Assembly: GCF_900188125.1 (NCBI RefSeq) | Contig: NZ_FZOW01000033.1 | Span: forward strand, 1 to 41,032 | Source of the DNA: Rhodococcoides kyotonense | GTDB lineage: Bacteria; Actinomycetota; Actinomycetes; Mycobacteriales; Mycobacteriaceae | DNA: 41,032 bases | Direction: 5' to 3' | Shown here: piece after piece, positions 8,430-16,746 of the stretch | Position numbering within the stretch: the stretch's first letter is position 1 | How the letters are laid out: each line of letters opens with the position of its first letter | Translations under genes and position numbers: made by a program | Notes under the pieces: model-generated | Database searches by the model: none | The model's input: the letters and a program-made list of their open reading frames with translations, nothing else | What the model was told of the DNA's origin: nothing

Positions 8430-10376
8430 ATGATTACCTCTGTGTTGGTCGCCAACCGCGGCGAAATCGCCCGACGCGTCTTCGCCACCTGCCGCAAGGA
8501 GGGCATCGACACGGTCGCTGTCTTCTCCGACGCCGACGACGATGCCCCGCATGTTCACGACGCCGACGTTGCAGTCCGCCTGCCGGGCAACGCATCCAGC
8601 GAGACCTACCTGCGCGGCGAACTCGTCATCGCGGCAGCAGTACACAGCGGCGCCGACGCCATCCACCCCGGTTACGGATTCCTCTCGGAGAACGCCGATT
8701 TCGCCCAGCAGGTGCAGAATGCCGGATTGACCTGGATCGGACCGCCCGTCAAAGCGATCGAACTGATGGGGTCGAAGGTCGAGTCGAAGAAGATCATGTC
8801 CGACGCGGGTGTGCCGGTCCTGACCCAGCTGGACCCGAAGGAGATCGCCGAGTCCGACCTCCCCGTGCTGATCAAGGCGTCGGCCGGTGGTGGTGGACGT
8901 GGCATGCGGATCGTCCGCGACCTGACGAAGCTGAACGAGGAAATCGAAGCAGCCGGCCGTGAATCGCTGTCCGCATTCGGTGACGCGACGGTGTTCGTCG
9001 AACGCTACATCGAAACCGGTCACCACATCGAGGTCCAGATCATGGCCGACCGACATGGCACGGTGTGGACGGTGGGTGAGCGTGAATGCTCCATCCAGAG
9101 GCGACACCAGAAGGTCGTAGAGGAAGCGCCGTCGCCCCTCGTCGAGCGTATCGACGGTATGCGGGACAGGCTGTTCGACGCGTCCAGAAAGGCCGCCGAG
9201 GCCATCGGCTACGAAGGCGCAGGCACTGTCGAGTTTCTCGCCGACGGGCGCGGCAACTTCTTCTTCCTCGAGATGAACACCCGTCTCCAGGTGGAGCACC
9301 CCGTCACCGAATGTACGACGGGTCTCGACCTGGTCGCGTTACAGATCAGCGTTGCGGCAGGCGAAGCTTTACCCGCGGAACAGCCTGTGACGCAGGGACA
9401 TTCCATCGAGGTCAGGTTGTACGCCGAGGACCCGGCGCAGGAGTGGCAACCACAGAGTGGGACTGTGCATCGGTTCGATATTCCTGGCGTGGCCTTCGAA
9501 GTCCTGAACGGTTCCGGTATCCGGGTGGACTCTGGGGTTGCCAGTGGAAGTACGGTCGGCACCTACTACGACCCGATGCTCGCCAAGGTCATCTCGGTCG
9601 CACCCACCCGGGACCAGGCGGCTAACCTTCTCGCGAAGTCGTTGTCGAAAGCGATGATTCACGGCCCGGTCACGAACCGCGACCTGCTCGTGAACATCCT
9701 CCGGCACCCGGCTTTCCTTGCTGGTGATACGGACACGGCCTTCTTCGACACTCACGGACTCGACATCCTGTCGCAGCCGATCGCGCAGGGCCGGGCGGTC
9801 AGGTTGTCGGCGCTCGCCGCGGCGTTGGCGGATGCGGCATCGAATCGTGAGAAAGCACCGGTCAACAAGGGCATTCCCAGTGGGTGGCGCAACCTGCCTT
9901 CGCAGCCCCAACGGAAGCAGTACGGCGAGGTCGTCGTCGAATACTCCCTCGGCAGATATGGGCTGGTGAGCGATTTCGACGGTGTCACGCTCGTGTCGAG
10001 CGGGTCGAATCGGGTAGTGCTGGACGACAACAAGATTCGTCGCACATTCCAGGTGAGCACGTACGGCTCGCAGGTATTCGTCGAGTCGGCGCTCGGGCCG
10101 GTGAGACTCGAACGAGCGCCGCGTTTCGTCGACCCCACCGAGGACATCGCTGCCGGCTCACTACTCGCGCCCATGCCGGGAAGTGTCGTCAGAGTCGCTG
10201 CGGCACAGGGAGACACTGTTACCGCCGGGCAACCGATCCTGTGGCTCGAGGCGATGAAGATGGAACATACAGTCACGGCTCCGGCGGACGGTGTGCTCGC
10301 CGAACTGAATGTCACCGAAGGTCAGCAGGTCGAAGTTGGGTCGGTCCTGGCCGTGGTCACCGAAGGAGAATCATGA
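8430..10376 (+). CDS. Acyl-CoA carboxylase alpha subunit (biotin carboxylase plus BCCP)
   Basis: A 648-residue protein beginning MITSVLVANRGEIARR at ATG 8430, the classic biotin carboxylase opening. The ATP-grasp glycine loop KASAGGGGRGMRIV, the SIQRRHQKVVEEAPSP segment and EMNTRLQVEHPVTE are present within residues 1-450. A linker domain follows, and the C-terminal biotinyl domain carries LWLEAMKMEHTV with Lys610 as the biotinylation site. It carboxylates its own biotin with bicarbonate and ATP and delivers it to the carboxyltransferase encoded just upstream. It is of MCC/GCC alpha size. The stop overlaps the start of the next gene (ATGA at 10373). An upstream GTG is possible but would only add a few residues outside the conserved start. 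Confidence 0.92.
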   Translation: MITSVLVANRGEIARRVFATCRKEGIDTVAVFSDADDDAPHVHDADVAVRLPGNASSETYLRGELVIAAAVHSGADAIHPGYGFLSENADFAQQVQNAGLTWIGPPVKAIELMGSKVESKKIMSDAGVPVLTQLDPKEIAESDLPVLIKASAGGGGRGMRIVRDLTKLNEEIEAAGRESLSAFGDATVFVERYIETGHHIEVQIMADRHGTVWTVGERECSIQRRHQKVVEEAPSPLVERIDGMRDRLFDASRKAAEAIGYEGAGTVEFLADGRGNFFFLEMNTRLQVEHPVTECTTGLDLVALQISVAAGEALPAEQPVTQGHSIEVRLYAEDPAQEWQPQSGTVHRFDIPGVAFEVLNGSGIRVDSGVASGSTVGTYYDPMLAKVISVAPTRDQAANLLAKSLSKAMIHGPVTNRDLLVNILRHPAFLAGDTDTAFFDTHGLDILSQPIAQGRAVRLSALAAALADAASNREKAPVNKGIPSGWRNLPSQPQRKQYGEVVVEYSLGRYGLVSDFDGVTLVSSGSNRVVLDDNKIRRTFQVSTYGSQVFVESALGPVRLERAPRFVDPTEDIAAGSLLAPMPGSVVRVAAAQGDTVTAGQPILWLEAMKMEHTVTAPADGVLAELNVTEGQQVEVGSVLAVVTEGES

Positions 10377-11533
10377 GCTTCATCGAAACGGACGAGCAGA
10401 AGAGCCTGCGGACTGCGGTCTCGTCGCTCGGCAAGCGCTACAACTACATCGACTACGTGCTTCCGAAAGCCCGCAAGGGTGAGCCGCTCAGCGAATTGTG
10501 GAACGAGGCAGGCAAACTCGGATTCCTCGGTGTCAACCTGCCCGAGGAGTACGGCGGAGGCGGCGCAGGCATCTACGAGCTTGCTCTGGTGCAGGAAGAA
10601 CTTGCGGCACACGGTGCTGGTCTGCTGTTGGTCGTCGTCAGCCCTGCCATCTGCGGCACGATCATCGGTAAGTACGGCACCGACGAGCAGAAGCAGACGT
10701 GGCTCACCGCGCTCGCCGACGGGTCGAAGATCATGGCGTTCGGTATCACCGAGCCCGACGCCGGGTCCAACTCGCATCAGATCACGACGACGGCCCGCAA
10801 GGATGGATCGGATTGGATCCTGAAGGGCAGCAAGATCTATATCTCCGGCGTCGACCAGGCCGATGCGGTGCTGATCGTCGCACGCACTGAAGACTCGAGG
10901 ACCGGGAAGCTGAAGCCGGCGCTGTTCATCGTTCCGACGGACTCCGAGGGGTTCCAGAAGACCCGGATGGAGATGGACATCATCGAGCCGGATCACCAGT
11001 TCACACTGTTCCTCGACGACGTGAGGCTCCCCGCCGACGCTCTCGTCGGAGAGGCCGACGCGGCTCTGATGCAGTTGTTCGCCGGGCTGAACCCGGAGCG
11101 CATTCTCGGTGCGGCGATGGCCGTCGGGATGGGGCGGTACGCCGTCGACGCGGCCGTGAAATACGCGAAGGAGCGCACCGTCTGGAAGACGCCCATCGCT
11201 GCGCATCAAGGTATTTCGCATCCACTCGCGCAGGTGAAGATCGAACTCGAACTCGCGAAGTTGATGATGCAGAAGGCTGCGGTTCTCTACGATTCAGGCG
11301 ACGACTTCGGTGCCGCCGAGGCTGCGAACATGGCGAAATACGCTGCGGCAGAAGCAAGTATCAAGGCGCTCGATCAGGCGATCCAAACTCACGGCGGCGC
11401 TGGTCTGACCGAGGAGTACGGACTCGCGGCGATGCTCGGTGCGGCCCGCATCGCTCGCGTCGCGCCGGTGAGTCGCGAGATGATTCTCAACTTCGTCGCG
11501 CAGCATTCGCTCGGCCTACCGAAGTCGTACTGA
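10373..11533 (+). CDS. Second acyl-CoA dehydrogenase, FadE12-like
   Basis: A 386-residue acyl-CoA dehydrogenase. Landmarks are LPEEYGGGGAGIYEL, MAFGITEPDAGSNSHQ, KGSKIYISGVDQAD and AIQTHGGAGLTEEYG. As in the first dehydrogenase of the operon, the C-terminal glutamate of medium-chain enzymes is missing (APVSREM at that place), and the candidate base is Glu242 in GLNPERILGAA. The two dehydrogenases are not close copies, so they probably act on different intermediates or form a heteromer. The gene overlaps its upstream neighbour by 4 bases and its downstream neighbour by 1 base (TGATG at 11531-11535), so the whole block is one translational unit. Confidence 0.9.
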   Translation: MSFIETDEQKSLRTAVSSLGKRYNYIDYVLPKARKGEPLSELWNEAGKLGFLGVNLPEEYGGGGAGIYELALVQEELAAHGAGLLLVVVSPAICGTIIGKYGTDEQKQTWLTALADGSKIMAFGITEPDAGSNSHQITTTARKDGSDWILKGSKIYISGVDQADAVLIVARTEDSRTGKLKPALFIVPTDSEGFQKTRMEMDIIEPDHQFTLFLDDVRLPADALVGEADAALMQLFAGLNPERILGAAMAVGMGRYAVDAAVKYAKERTVWKTPIAAHQGISHPLAQVKIELELAKLMMQKAAVLYDSGDDFGAAEAANMAKYAAAEASIKALDQAIQTHGGAGLTEEYGLAAMLGAARIARVAPVSREMILNFVAQHSLGLPKSY

Positions 11534-12297
11534 TGGCTGTCGAGACACACACCGAGAACGGCGTCACCACACTGACGCTCGACAGTCCGAAGAATCGCAA
11601 CGCGCTGTCGTCGGTGCTGGTGGCGGAGCTCGAGAACGGGCTGAGGCTGGCAACCGACGATCCCGACGTCCGCGCGATCGTTCTGACTCACACCGGTGGC
11701 ACTTTCTGTGCAGGCGCGGACCTGACCGAGGCCGGCGGCTCCGTCGAGAGTCGCACGGCACAGATGCTCGGCTTGCTTCGGCTGATCGTCGAGACGCCGA
11801 AACCCGTCGTCGGGCAGATCGACGGCCACGTGAGGGCAGGCGGCATGGGACTCGTCGGCGCGTGCGACATCGTCGTCGCGGGCACCGCCGCGACGTTCGC
11901 GCTGACGGAAGCGCGACTGGGACTCGCGCCGTCGATCATCTCGCTGACCGTGTTGCCCCGCCTCGATTCACGCGCGGCGAGCCGATACTTCCTGACCGGG
12001 GAGAAGTTCGGAGCGCACGAGGCCGAGGCGATCGGGCTGATCAGCGAGGCAAGCTCGGACCCGGGATCGACCGTCGCCGACATCCTGTCGTCGCTGAGAC
12101 AGGCGTCGCCGCAAGGACTCGCGGAGTCGAAATGGCTGACCACGCGGGCTGTCGTCGCCGAATTCGACGCCCGAGGCAGTGAACTGGCGGCGCATTCGGC
12201 GAGGCTGTTTGCATCGGACGAAGCGAGGGAGGGGATGATGGCTTTTCTGCAGAAGCGCCCGCCGGGGTGGGCGCTACCGAATTCAGGGGAGAAGTAG
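11533..12297 (+). CDS. Enoyl-CoA hydratase/isomerase family protein, AtuE/EchA7-like
   Basis: A 254-residue crotonase-fold protein starting at ATG 11533. The oxyanion-hole segments are FCAGADLTEAG (about residues 57-67) and GHVRAGGMGLVGACDIV (about residues 98-114), followed by ALTEARLGLAPSI. In the Atu pathway the equivalent step is hydration of isohexenylglutaconyl-CoA, and in leucine breakdown of 3-methylglutaconyl-CoA. Sequence alone does not separate these, but the carboxylase encoded upstream favours the longer substrate. No HMG-CoA-lyase-type gene for the following cleavage is in the window, so that step must be encoded elsewhere or be served by the leucine pathway enzyme. Confidence 0.88.
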   Translation: MAVETHTENGVTTLTLDSPKNRNALSSVLVAELENGLRLATDDPDVRAIVLTHTGGTFCAGADLTEAGGSVESRTAQMLGLLRLIVETPKPVVGQIDGHVRAGGMGLVGACDIVVAGTAATFALTEARLGLAPSIISLTVLPRLDSRAASRYFLTGEKFGAHEAEAIGLISEASSDPGSTVADILSSLRQASPQGLAESKWLTTRAVVAEFDARGSELAAHSARLFASDEAREGMMAFLQKRPPGWALPNSGEK

Positions 12298-12303
12298 TAC
12301 GAG

Positions 12304-12933
12304 ATGGTGACGGCGCGTGAACCCAAGCAGGACCGCAGTAGAGCCACGCGCCAGCGGCTACTGGAAGCGACGATCGACTCGTTGTCCGAGCACGGTTGGG
12401 GTGCGACGACGGTAGGCATCGTCGCCGAACGAGCAGGCGTCTCCCGCGGTGCGACACAACATCATTTCCCGACGCGTGAGAACCTCATCACCGCCGCACT
12501 CGAGTACATGTTCGATTCCAGAATGGAAGCCGCGCAGGCCGAAGCGGCCACGGTTCCGCAGGGGATCGGCAGGACTCAGGCGGTCGTCGAACGGCTCGTC
12601 GACTATTACACGGGACCACAGTTCAAAGCGGCACTTCAGGTCTGGACGGCAGCCGCTGCCGATCCGGAGATGCGCGCGTGGGTGCTCCCGCTCGAAGAGA
12701 AATTCGGGCGCGTCGCACATCGAACGGCCGTCGCACATCTCGGTGCCGATGACTCCGATCCGCAGACGCATCGTCTCGTCCAAGCCACATTGGATCTCGC
12801 GCGCGGGCTCGGACTCGCGGACGTGCTCAGCGACGATTCGCGTCGACGGACCGAGATCGTACGGGCGTGGGCGGGCGTCCTGAACAGTTCACTGAAGATG
12901 CATCAGGGTGAAATCGCTGTCGTGAACGGATGA
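12304..12933 (+). CDS. TetR-family transcriptional regulator of the catabolic operon
   Basis: A 209-residue regulator with a typical TetR helix-turn-helix at about residues 14-62 (TRQRLLEATIDSL, GVSRGATQHHFPTRENL) and an all-helical ligand-binding domain after it. It starts 6 bases after the hydratase stop, preceded by GGGGAGAAG as a ribosome-binding site, so it is the last gene of the operon. TetR proteins of this kind commonly sense an acyl-CoA of the pathway they control. The 16-base palindrome at 3151-3166 before the first operon gene is the most likely operator. Regulation of this operon by its own last gene is an inference from position. Confidence 0.88.
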   Translation: MVTAREPKQDRSRATRQRLLEATIDSLSEHGWGATTVGIVAERAGVSRGATQHHFPTRENLITAALEYMFDSRMEAAQAEAATVPQGIGRTQAVVERLVDYYTGPQFKAALQVWTAAAADPEMRAWVLPLEEKFGRVAHRTAVAHLGADDSDPQTHRLVQATLDLARGLGLADVLSDDSRRRTEIVRAWAGVLNSSLKMHQGEIAVVNG

Positions 12934-12984
12934 ATCTGACGGTTCGGCGAGCGCGACGCCCCCCGGCGTGATTCGCTTCTGCAG

Positions 12985-14388
12985 GTGAGCCACGTTCATA
13001 GAGGTCATATCTTCCACATCGCCGGATCACCCACCGTGCAAGGCGCGGCCGATGCTCTCGTGTTGATCGAGGACGGGGCACTCGTCGTCGACGGGGACGG
13101 TCGCATCGTCTACTGCGGCGAGTTCGAGAAACTGCCGGAGGATCACGACAGCTGGAACGTCGTCGATCACCGTCCCGGGTTTCTCTTTCCGGGTTTCATC
13201 GACACGCACATTCACTTCCCGCAGACATACGCCGGCGACTCGTACGGCGGCGGCCAGCTGCTCGAATGGCTGAACGCATGCATCTTCCCGTCGGAAAGCC
13301 TGTTCGCCGACCCCGAGTTCGCGCGCGAGGCCGCGGTCGCCTTCTGTGATCGACGCGTCGCGGCGGGTACGACGCAGGCGATGGTGTTCGGCTCGGCGTT
13401 CCCGCATGCGCAGGACGCACTGTTCGAGGAAACCCGTCGGCGAGGGCTACGCGTCGTCAGCGGCAGGGGAGTGCAGACGGCGGGACCGGACTCCGCCGCA
13501 GCGCTGATCACCAGCGAAGACGACGCCGTCCGCCTCGTGTCCGAGGAAATCGAGAAGTGGCACGCCGCCGACACCGGTGATGTGGCGACGGCGATGCTCC
13601 ACGTGGCCGTCGTACCGCGGTTCTCGCTGGCTGTCACGACCGAGACTCTGAAGAATCTCGGCGAACTGTACGACTCCGTGCGCGACCGCGGTGTCTACTT
13701 CCACAGCCACCTCAACGAGAACGACCGTCCCGGCACGGGCGAGGTCGCGACGACCAAGGAGATGTACCAGGTCGGCTCGTACCTCGACACGTACGACGGG
13801 AAGTTCCTGCCCGGATCCGCCGTCGGCGGCAAGAGTTTCCTCGGACGACGCAGCATCCTCGCGCACGCAGTCCACTGCCAGGACGTCGAACTCGCCCGCA
13901 TGGCCGAAACCGGCACGTCCATCGCGCATTGCCCGACGTCGCAGCAATTCCTCGGTTCCGGAACGATGCCGTGGAAACGAACCGTGGCCTCGGGCGTCAA
14001 CGTCGCCATCGGCTCGGACTTCGGCGGTGGCGACCAATTCCTGTTGACGCAGGTGCTCGCCGACGCGTTCAAGGTTCACATCTCGGAAGCAGGCGACGAC
14101 GGCATCTCGATGCACCCGGCCGAAATGCTGTTCACCGGCACCCTCGCCGGTGCGCGAGCGCTGGACATGGAAGACCGCATCGGCAACTTCGACGACGGCA
14201 AGGAGGCGGATTTCGTCGTCGTCGATCCGCGGGCCTGGCCTCCGCTGCAAGGTGTCGTGGAGAAGGGCGTGCGGTCCGAGGATCCGGCCCTGGCACGCGA
14301 CCAGACGCTGTTCGCGCTGTTGATGGCGATGCGCGAGCCGGCGATCAGCGAGGTCTACGTGCAGGGTCGACGGATCGACGTTTCCTGA
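12985..14388 (+). CDS. guaD: Guanine deaminase
   Basis: A 467-residue amidohydrolase with a GTG start at 12985. Zinc-ligand histidines 75 and 77 sit in GFIDTHIHFPQ. The family-specific segment GGGQLLEWLNACIFPSE closely matches guanine deaminases. Further ligands lie in FHSHLNEN, AHAVHC and the aspartate of IGSDFGGGDQF. The enzyme converts guanine to xanthine and ammonia in purine salvage or breakdown. It follows the TetR gene by 51 bases and has no purine-catabolism neighbours, so it is probably an independent unit or read through from upstream. The next gene begins 1 base after its stop, suggesting the two are co-transcribed. Confidence 0.9.
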   Translation: MSHVHRGHIFHIAGSPTVQGAADALVLIEDGALVVDGDGRIVYCGEFEKLPEDHDSWNVVDHRPGFLFPGFIDTHIHFPQTYAGDSYGGGQLLEWLNACIFPSESLFADPEFAREAAVAFCDRRVAAGTTQAMVFGSAFPHAQDALFEETRRRGLRVVSGRGVQTAGPDSAAALITSEDDAVRLVSEEIEKWHAADTGDVATAMLHVAVVPRFSLAVTTETLKNLGELYDSVRDRGVYFHSHLNENDRPGTGEVATTKEMYQVGSYLDTYDGKFLPGSAVGGKSFLGRRSILAHAVHCQDVELARMAETGTSIAHCPTSQQFLGSGTMPWKRTVASGVNVAIGSDFGGGDQFLLTQVLADAFKVHISEAGDDGISMHPAEMLFTGTLAGARALDMEDRIGNFDDGKEADFVVVDPRAWPPLQGVVEKGVRSEDPALARDQTLFALLMAMREPAISEVYVQGRRIDVS

Positions 14389-14389
14389 C

Positions 14390-15352
14390 ATGCCGTCGTC
14401 TCCAGCGACGGCGGTCAGCGTCTTCCGCCCCGAGGACTCGGGCGACGGGTTCGCAGCCTGGCTCCACGACCTGCACGCCGCCGCAGCGTCGACTCCGGGG
14501 TTCGTGTCGGCGGTCGTGTCCACGCCGGTGGCGGACGGTTTCGACTGGGCTTCCGCGGTGACGTTCGATTCCGAGGAACACCTGCACGGCTGGCTCGACG
14601 GCGGTGAACGAGCCTCGCTGCTGCGATCGGGCGCGAAGACCGGCCACACACGGGTCAGCACCGACCTGTTGATCGTCGACGGGCATGCGCCGTCGACGGG
14701 AGTCGGGATCATCGCGCACGACGTCGTCGACGGTCGTCAACACGACTTCCTTCGGTCGCAGGAGGAACTCGTCGCGCTCAGTTCCGGTTTCTCCGGTTTC
14801 GAGGGCGCGGTGCTGATCGGGCCTGCCGACGCGAAGGAAAGCCGGTGGACGTCGGTCCTGCGATTCCGGACCGACCGGCAGCTGTCGGAATGGATGCAGT
14901 CCGACACGAGACACCAGGCCCTACCTATGCTGCGCAAACAGCTCGTCGGTGAGTTCTCGGTGATCACGCACAGCACTCCGTTCGGCTCGATCGTCCGCGT
15001 CGAGGACGGCAAAGCCAGAGTGACTCCCGACTGGAAGACGGCGATGCTCGTCCTCCTCGTGCTCTATCCGACGGTCATGACCCTGTCCAGGTTCCTCGGG
15101 CCGCTGCTCGACGATCTCGGAGCGGAGCCGTGGCTGTCGATGTGGCTGAGCCAGATCTGCAGCGTCGGGCTGATGACGTACTTCTTCATGCCGTCGGTGA
15201 CCGGATGGTTCCGGCGCTGGCTCGACCCGATCGACGGCGCGTCGCGCACGGTCTCGTTTGTCGGTGCGCTGATCGTCGTGGCCGTGTACGCCGCGACGCT
15301 CGGGCTGTTCGCGTCGGTCCGGTGGCTGCAGTTCTGGGACTACTTCGACTGA
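14390..15352 (+). CDS. Membrane protein with tandem antibiotic-biosynthesis-monooxygenase (ABM) domains
   Basis: A 320-residue protein with two dimeric alpha/beta-barrel repeats (about residues 5-95 and 100-190), each resembling the ABM fold: SAVTFDSEEHLHGWLDGGERASLL in the first half is echoed by SVLRFRTDRQLSEWMQSDTRHQ in the second. The C-terminal third has three predicted membrane helices (about residues 215-235, 245-268 and 287-308). This soluble-plus-membrane arrangement occurs in uncharacterised COG3224-like proteins. No catalytic residue or cofactor site could be assigned, so an enzymatic role is not claimed. It starts at ATG 14390, one base after the guaD stop. Confidence 0.75.
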   Translation: MPSSPATAVSVFRPEDSGDGFAAWLHDLHAAAASTPGFVSAVVSTPVADGFDWASAVTFDSEEHLHGWLDGGERASLLRSGAKTGHTRVSTDLLIVDGHAPSTGVGIIAHDVVDGRQHDFLRSQEELVALSSGFSGFEGAVLIGPADAKESRWTSVLRFRTDRQLSEWMQSDTRHQALPMLRKQLVGEFSVITHSTPFGSIVRVEDGKARVTPDWKTAMLVLLVLYPTVMTLSRFLGPLLDDLGAEPWLSMWLSQICSVGLMTYFFMPSVTGWFRRWLDPIDGASRTVSFVGALIVVAVYAATLGLFASVRWLQFWDYFD

Positions 15353-15416
15353 CTGTCACCCCTTCAACCTCGTGGGGGCGGGATCTCATGAGCCCGGGTC
15401 TGTCGGTCCACTCGAC

Positions 15417-15422
15417 TAAGGT
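15417..15422 (+). promoter_or_regulatory. -10 element TAAGGT for a leaderless lipoprotein transcript
   Basis: TAAGGT ends 8 bases before the ATG at 15431. In actinobacteria this spacing puts the transcription start at or next to the start codon, and no Shine-Dalgarno sequence is visible between them. Confidence 0.5.
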
Positions 15423-15430
15423 GCCTGGAC

Positions 15431-15946
15431 ATGCGGGTGACAGCGGTTTTCGGGGTGGTTCTCGCCGCCCTCGTGGCGGGGTGCGCCGGGTCCGGCGATT
15501 CCACGGATTCCGCGCCGACGACGACGACCGTGGATCCCGGCGCGTCGGGGCCGTTCTTCGGGCTGTGCGGCTCGGTCACCGACGAGGAAGTGCAGCAGGC
15601 TTTCGTCGTGTCCGCGTTCACGATGATCACCCGCAACTCGGTCGGCTGCGAATGGGAGGTCGCGGGCTTCACCGGCCCGTCGGTCAGCTTCTCCTGGTAC
15701 CGCGGCAGCCCGATCGATCGAGAACGCTCGGGATCGGAACTGATCGGCCGTCCCGCCGAGGACATCGAGGTCGACGGGCACGAGGGCTTCGCCGCGGCGA
15801 CCGACAACTACCTGTGCGAAGTCGGCGTTCGGTACGGGAAGGATTTCATGCACTGGTCCGTTACGTACGGAGACCAGGTTCCGACGGCTGATCCGTGCGA
15901 CGTCGCGACGCAACTCGCCGAGCTCACGGCGGAGCGGGCACAGTGA
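15431..15946 (+). CDS. DUF3558-family lipoprotein, first of two
   Basis: A 171-residue secreted lipoprotein with signal MRVTAVFGVVLAALVAGC (lipidated Cys18), then a Thr/Asp-rich linker. The mature domain has the DUF3558 layout: an early cysteine in FFGLCGSVTDEEV, NSVGCEWEV, a YLCEVGV segment and a final DPCDVATQLAEL, giving four mature cysteines that could form two disulfides. Proteins of this family are typical of mycobacteria and relatives, with no known activity. The stop overlaps the GTG start of a second DUF3558 gene by 4 bases, so the two are probably made together and may form a complex. Confidence 0.82.
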   Translation: MRVTAVFGVVLAALVAGCAGSGDSTDSAPTTTTVDPGASGPFFGLCGSVTDEEVQQAFVVSAFTMITRNSVGCEWEVAGFTGPSVSFSWYRGSPIDRERSGSELIGRPAEDIEVDGHEGFAAATDNYLCEVGVRYGKDFMHWSVTYGDQVPTADPCDVATQLAELTAERAQ

Positions 15947-16461
15947 AGCGCGTACTCGTCGCGGTGAGTGTGCTTCTGCTGGCGGGGTGCAGCACCACCG
16001 TTCAAGGCACGCCGACGGCAGCGACATTCGACGGATCGGGGGATCAGAACTTCCGAAACCTGCTCACCGAATGCGACGCCGTCGCCGACGACACCATCGC
16101 CGACACAGTGGGTGGCGACGCCATCGCCCGGGGCTTCTTCGGCGCGATCTGCCGGTGGGATGTCGCGGGTCCGAACGGCATCGTGAAGGTGTCGTTCAAC
16201 TGGTTCGAGAACGGATCGCTCGACGTCGAGAAGGAGACGAACCAGAAGCTGATGTACTCGGTCGCCGACGTAACGGTGCAGGGGCGCAAGGCAATTCGGA
16301 GTCAGCCGCCGAACGATCCCGGGTCGTGCGGTGTCAGTGCCGGGTCACCGGACTCGGGCGTCGTCGGGTGGTGGGTGCAGTACCTACCGGGCTCGGGCCA
16401 TCCGGATCCGTGCGCGGCCGCGACGACCCTGATGGACCTGACGATCAATTTGGCCCGGTAG
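15943..16461 (+). CDS. DUF3558-family lipoprotein, second of two
   Basis: A 172-residue lipoprotein starting at GTG 15943, with signal MKRVLVAVSVLLLAGC (lipidated Cys16). The mature part matches its upstream neighbour in plan: LLTECDAVADD, GAICRWDV, a VSFNWFENGS strand corresponding to VSFSWYRGSP in the first protein, and DPCAAATTLMDLTINLA at the end. The pair therefore looks like a tandem duplication that has diverged strongly. The gene ends 16 bases before the -35 element of the ribosomal promoter, with no clear terminator between, so some read-through into the str operon is possible. Confidence 0.82.
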   Translation: MKRVLVAVSVLLLAGCSTTVQGTPTAATFDGSGDQNFRNLLTECDAVADDTIADTVGGDAIARGFFGAICRWDVAGPNGIVKVSFNWFENGSLDVEKETNQKLMYSVADVTVQGRKAIRSQPPNDPGSCGVSAGSPDSGVVGWWVQYLPGSGHPDPCAAATTLMDLTINLAR

Positions 16462-16477
16462 CACAGCCTGGGCCGTT

Positions 16478-16507
16478 TTGACCCGAGGCCGCGCCGCCGG
16501 GTATCGT
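16478..16507 (+). promoter_or_regulatory. Promoter of the rpsL-rpsG-fusA-tuf operon
   Basis: TTGACC (16478-16483) and TATCGT (16502-16507) are separated by 18 bases, a good housekeeping sigma pair. Transcription from about 16514 would leave an untranslated leader of roughly 230 bases before rpsL, unusually long and structured. Confidence 0.6.
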
Positions 16508-16624
16508 TATGGGTCGTGTCCGGCCTGGCCGGTCCGTTTGTGTGCCTATGCGAGGTACAGCCGTGCGCCCGCTGAAGTGAGAGCGAGTTCCCGGCTGCAC
16601 GTGTGGGGGTATGCGACACACCCG

Positions 16625-16650
16625 ACCGCGGGGTGCAAGAGACCCGCGGT
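16625..16650 (+). promoter_or_regulatory. Hairpin in the rpsL leader
   Basis: ACCGCGGG and CCCGCGGT form a perfect 8-base-pair stem with a 10-base loop in the leader RNA. A second weak stem, GTGTG/CACAC, lies just upstream (16601-16621). There is no U-tract, so it is not a simple terminator; an attenuation or translational-feedback role is possible. Confidence 0.5.
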
Positions 16651-16746
16651 ATGCAGTACAAGAACGCCAGAAGTAACGGGTGAGGAGCAGTGTTCTCTTG
16701 CTCCAACTGCTAGATCCCTGATTATCGACACGAAGAAAGCCGGTTC

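Noticed and set aside
6826..10376. Leucine-pathway methylcrotonyl-CoA carboxylase
   Set aside because: The family is right, but the Gly158 position, the AtuA-like gene and the two dehydrogenases fit the geranyl-CoA type better; kept as the main alternative.
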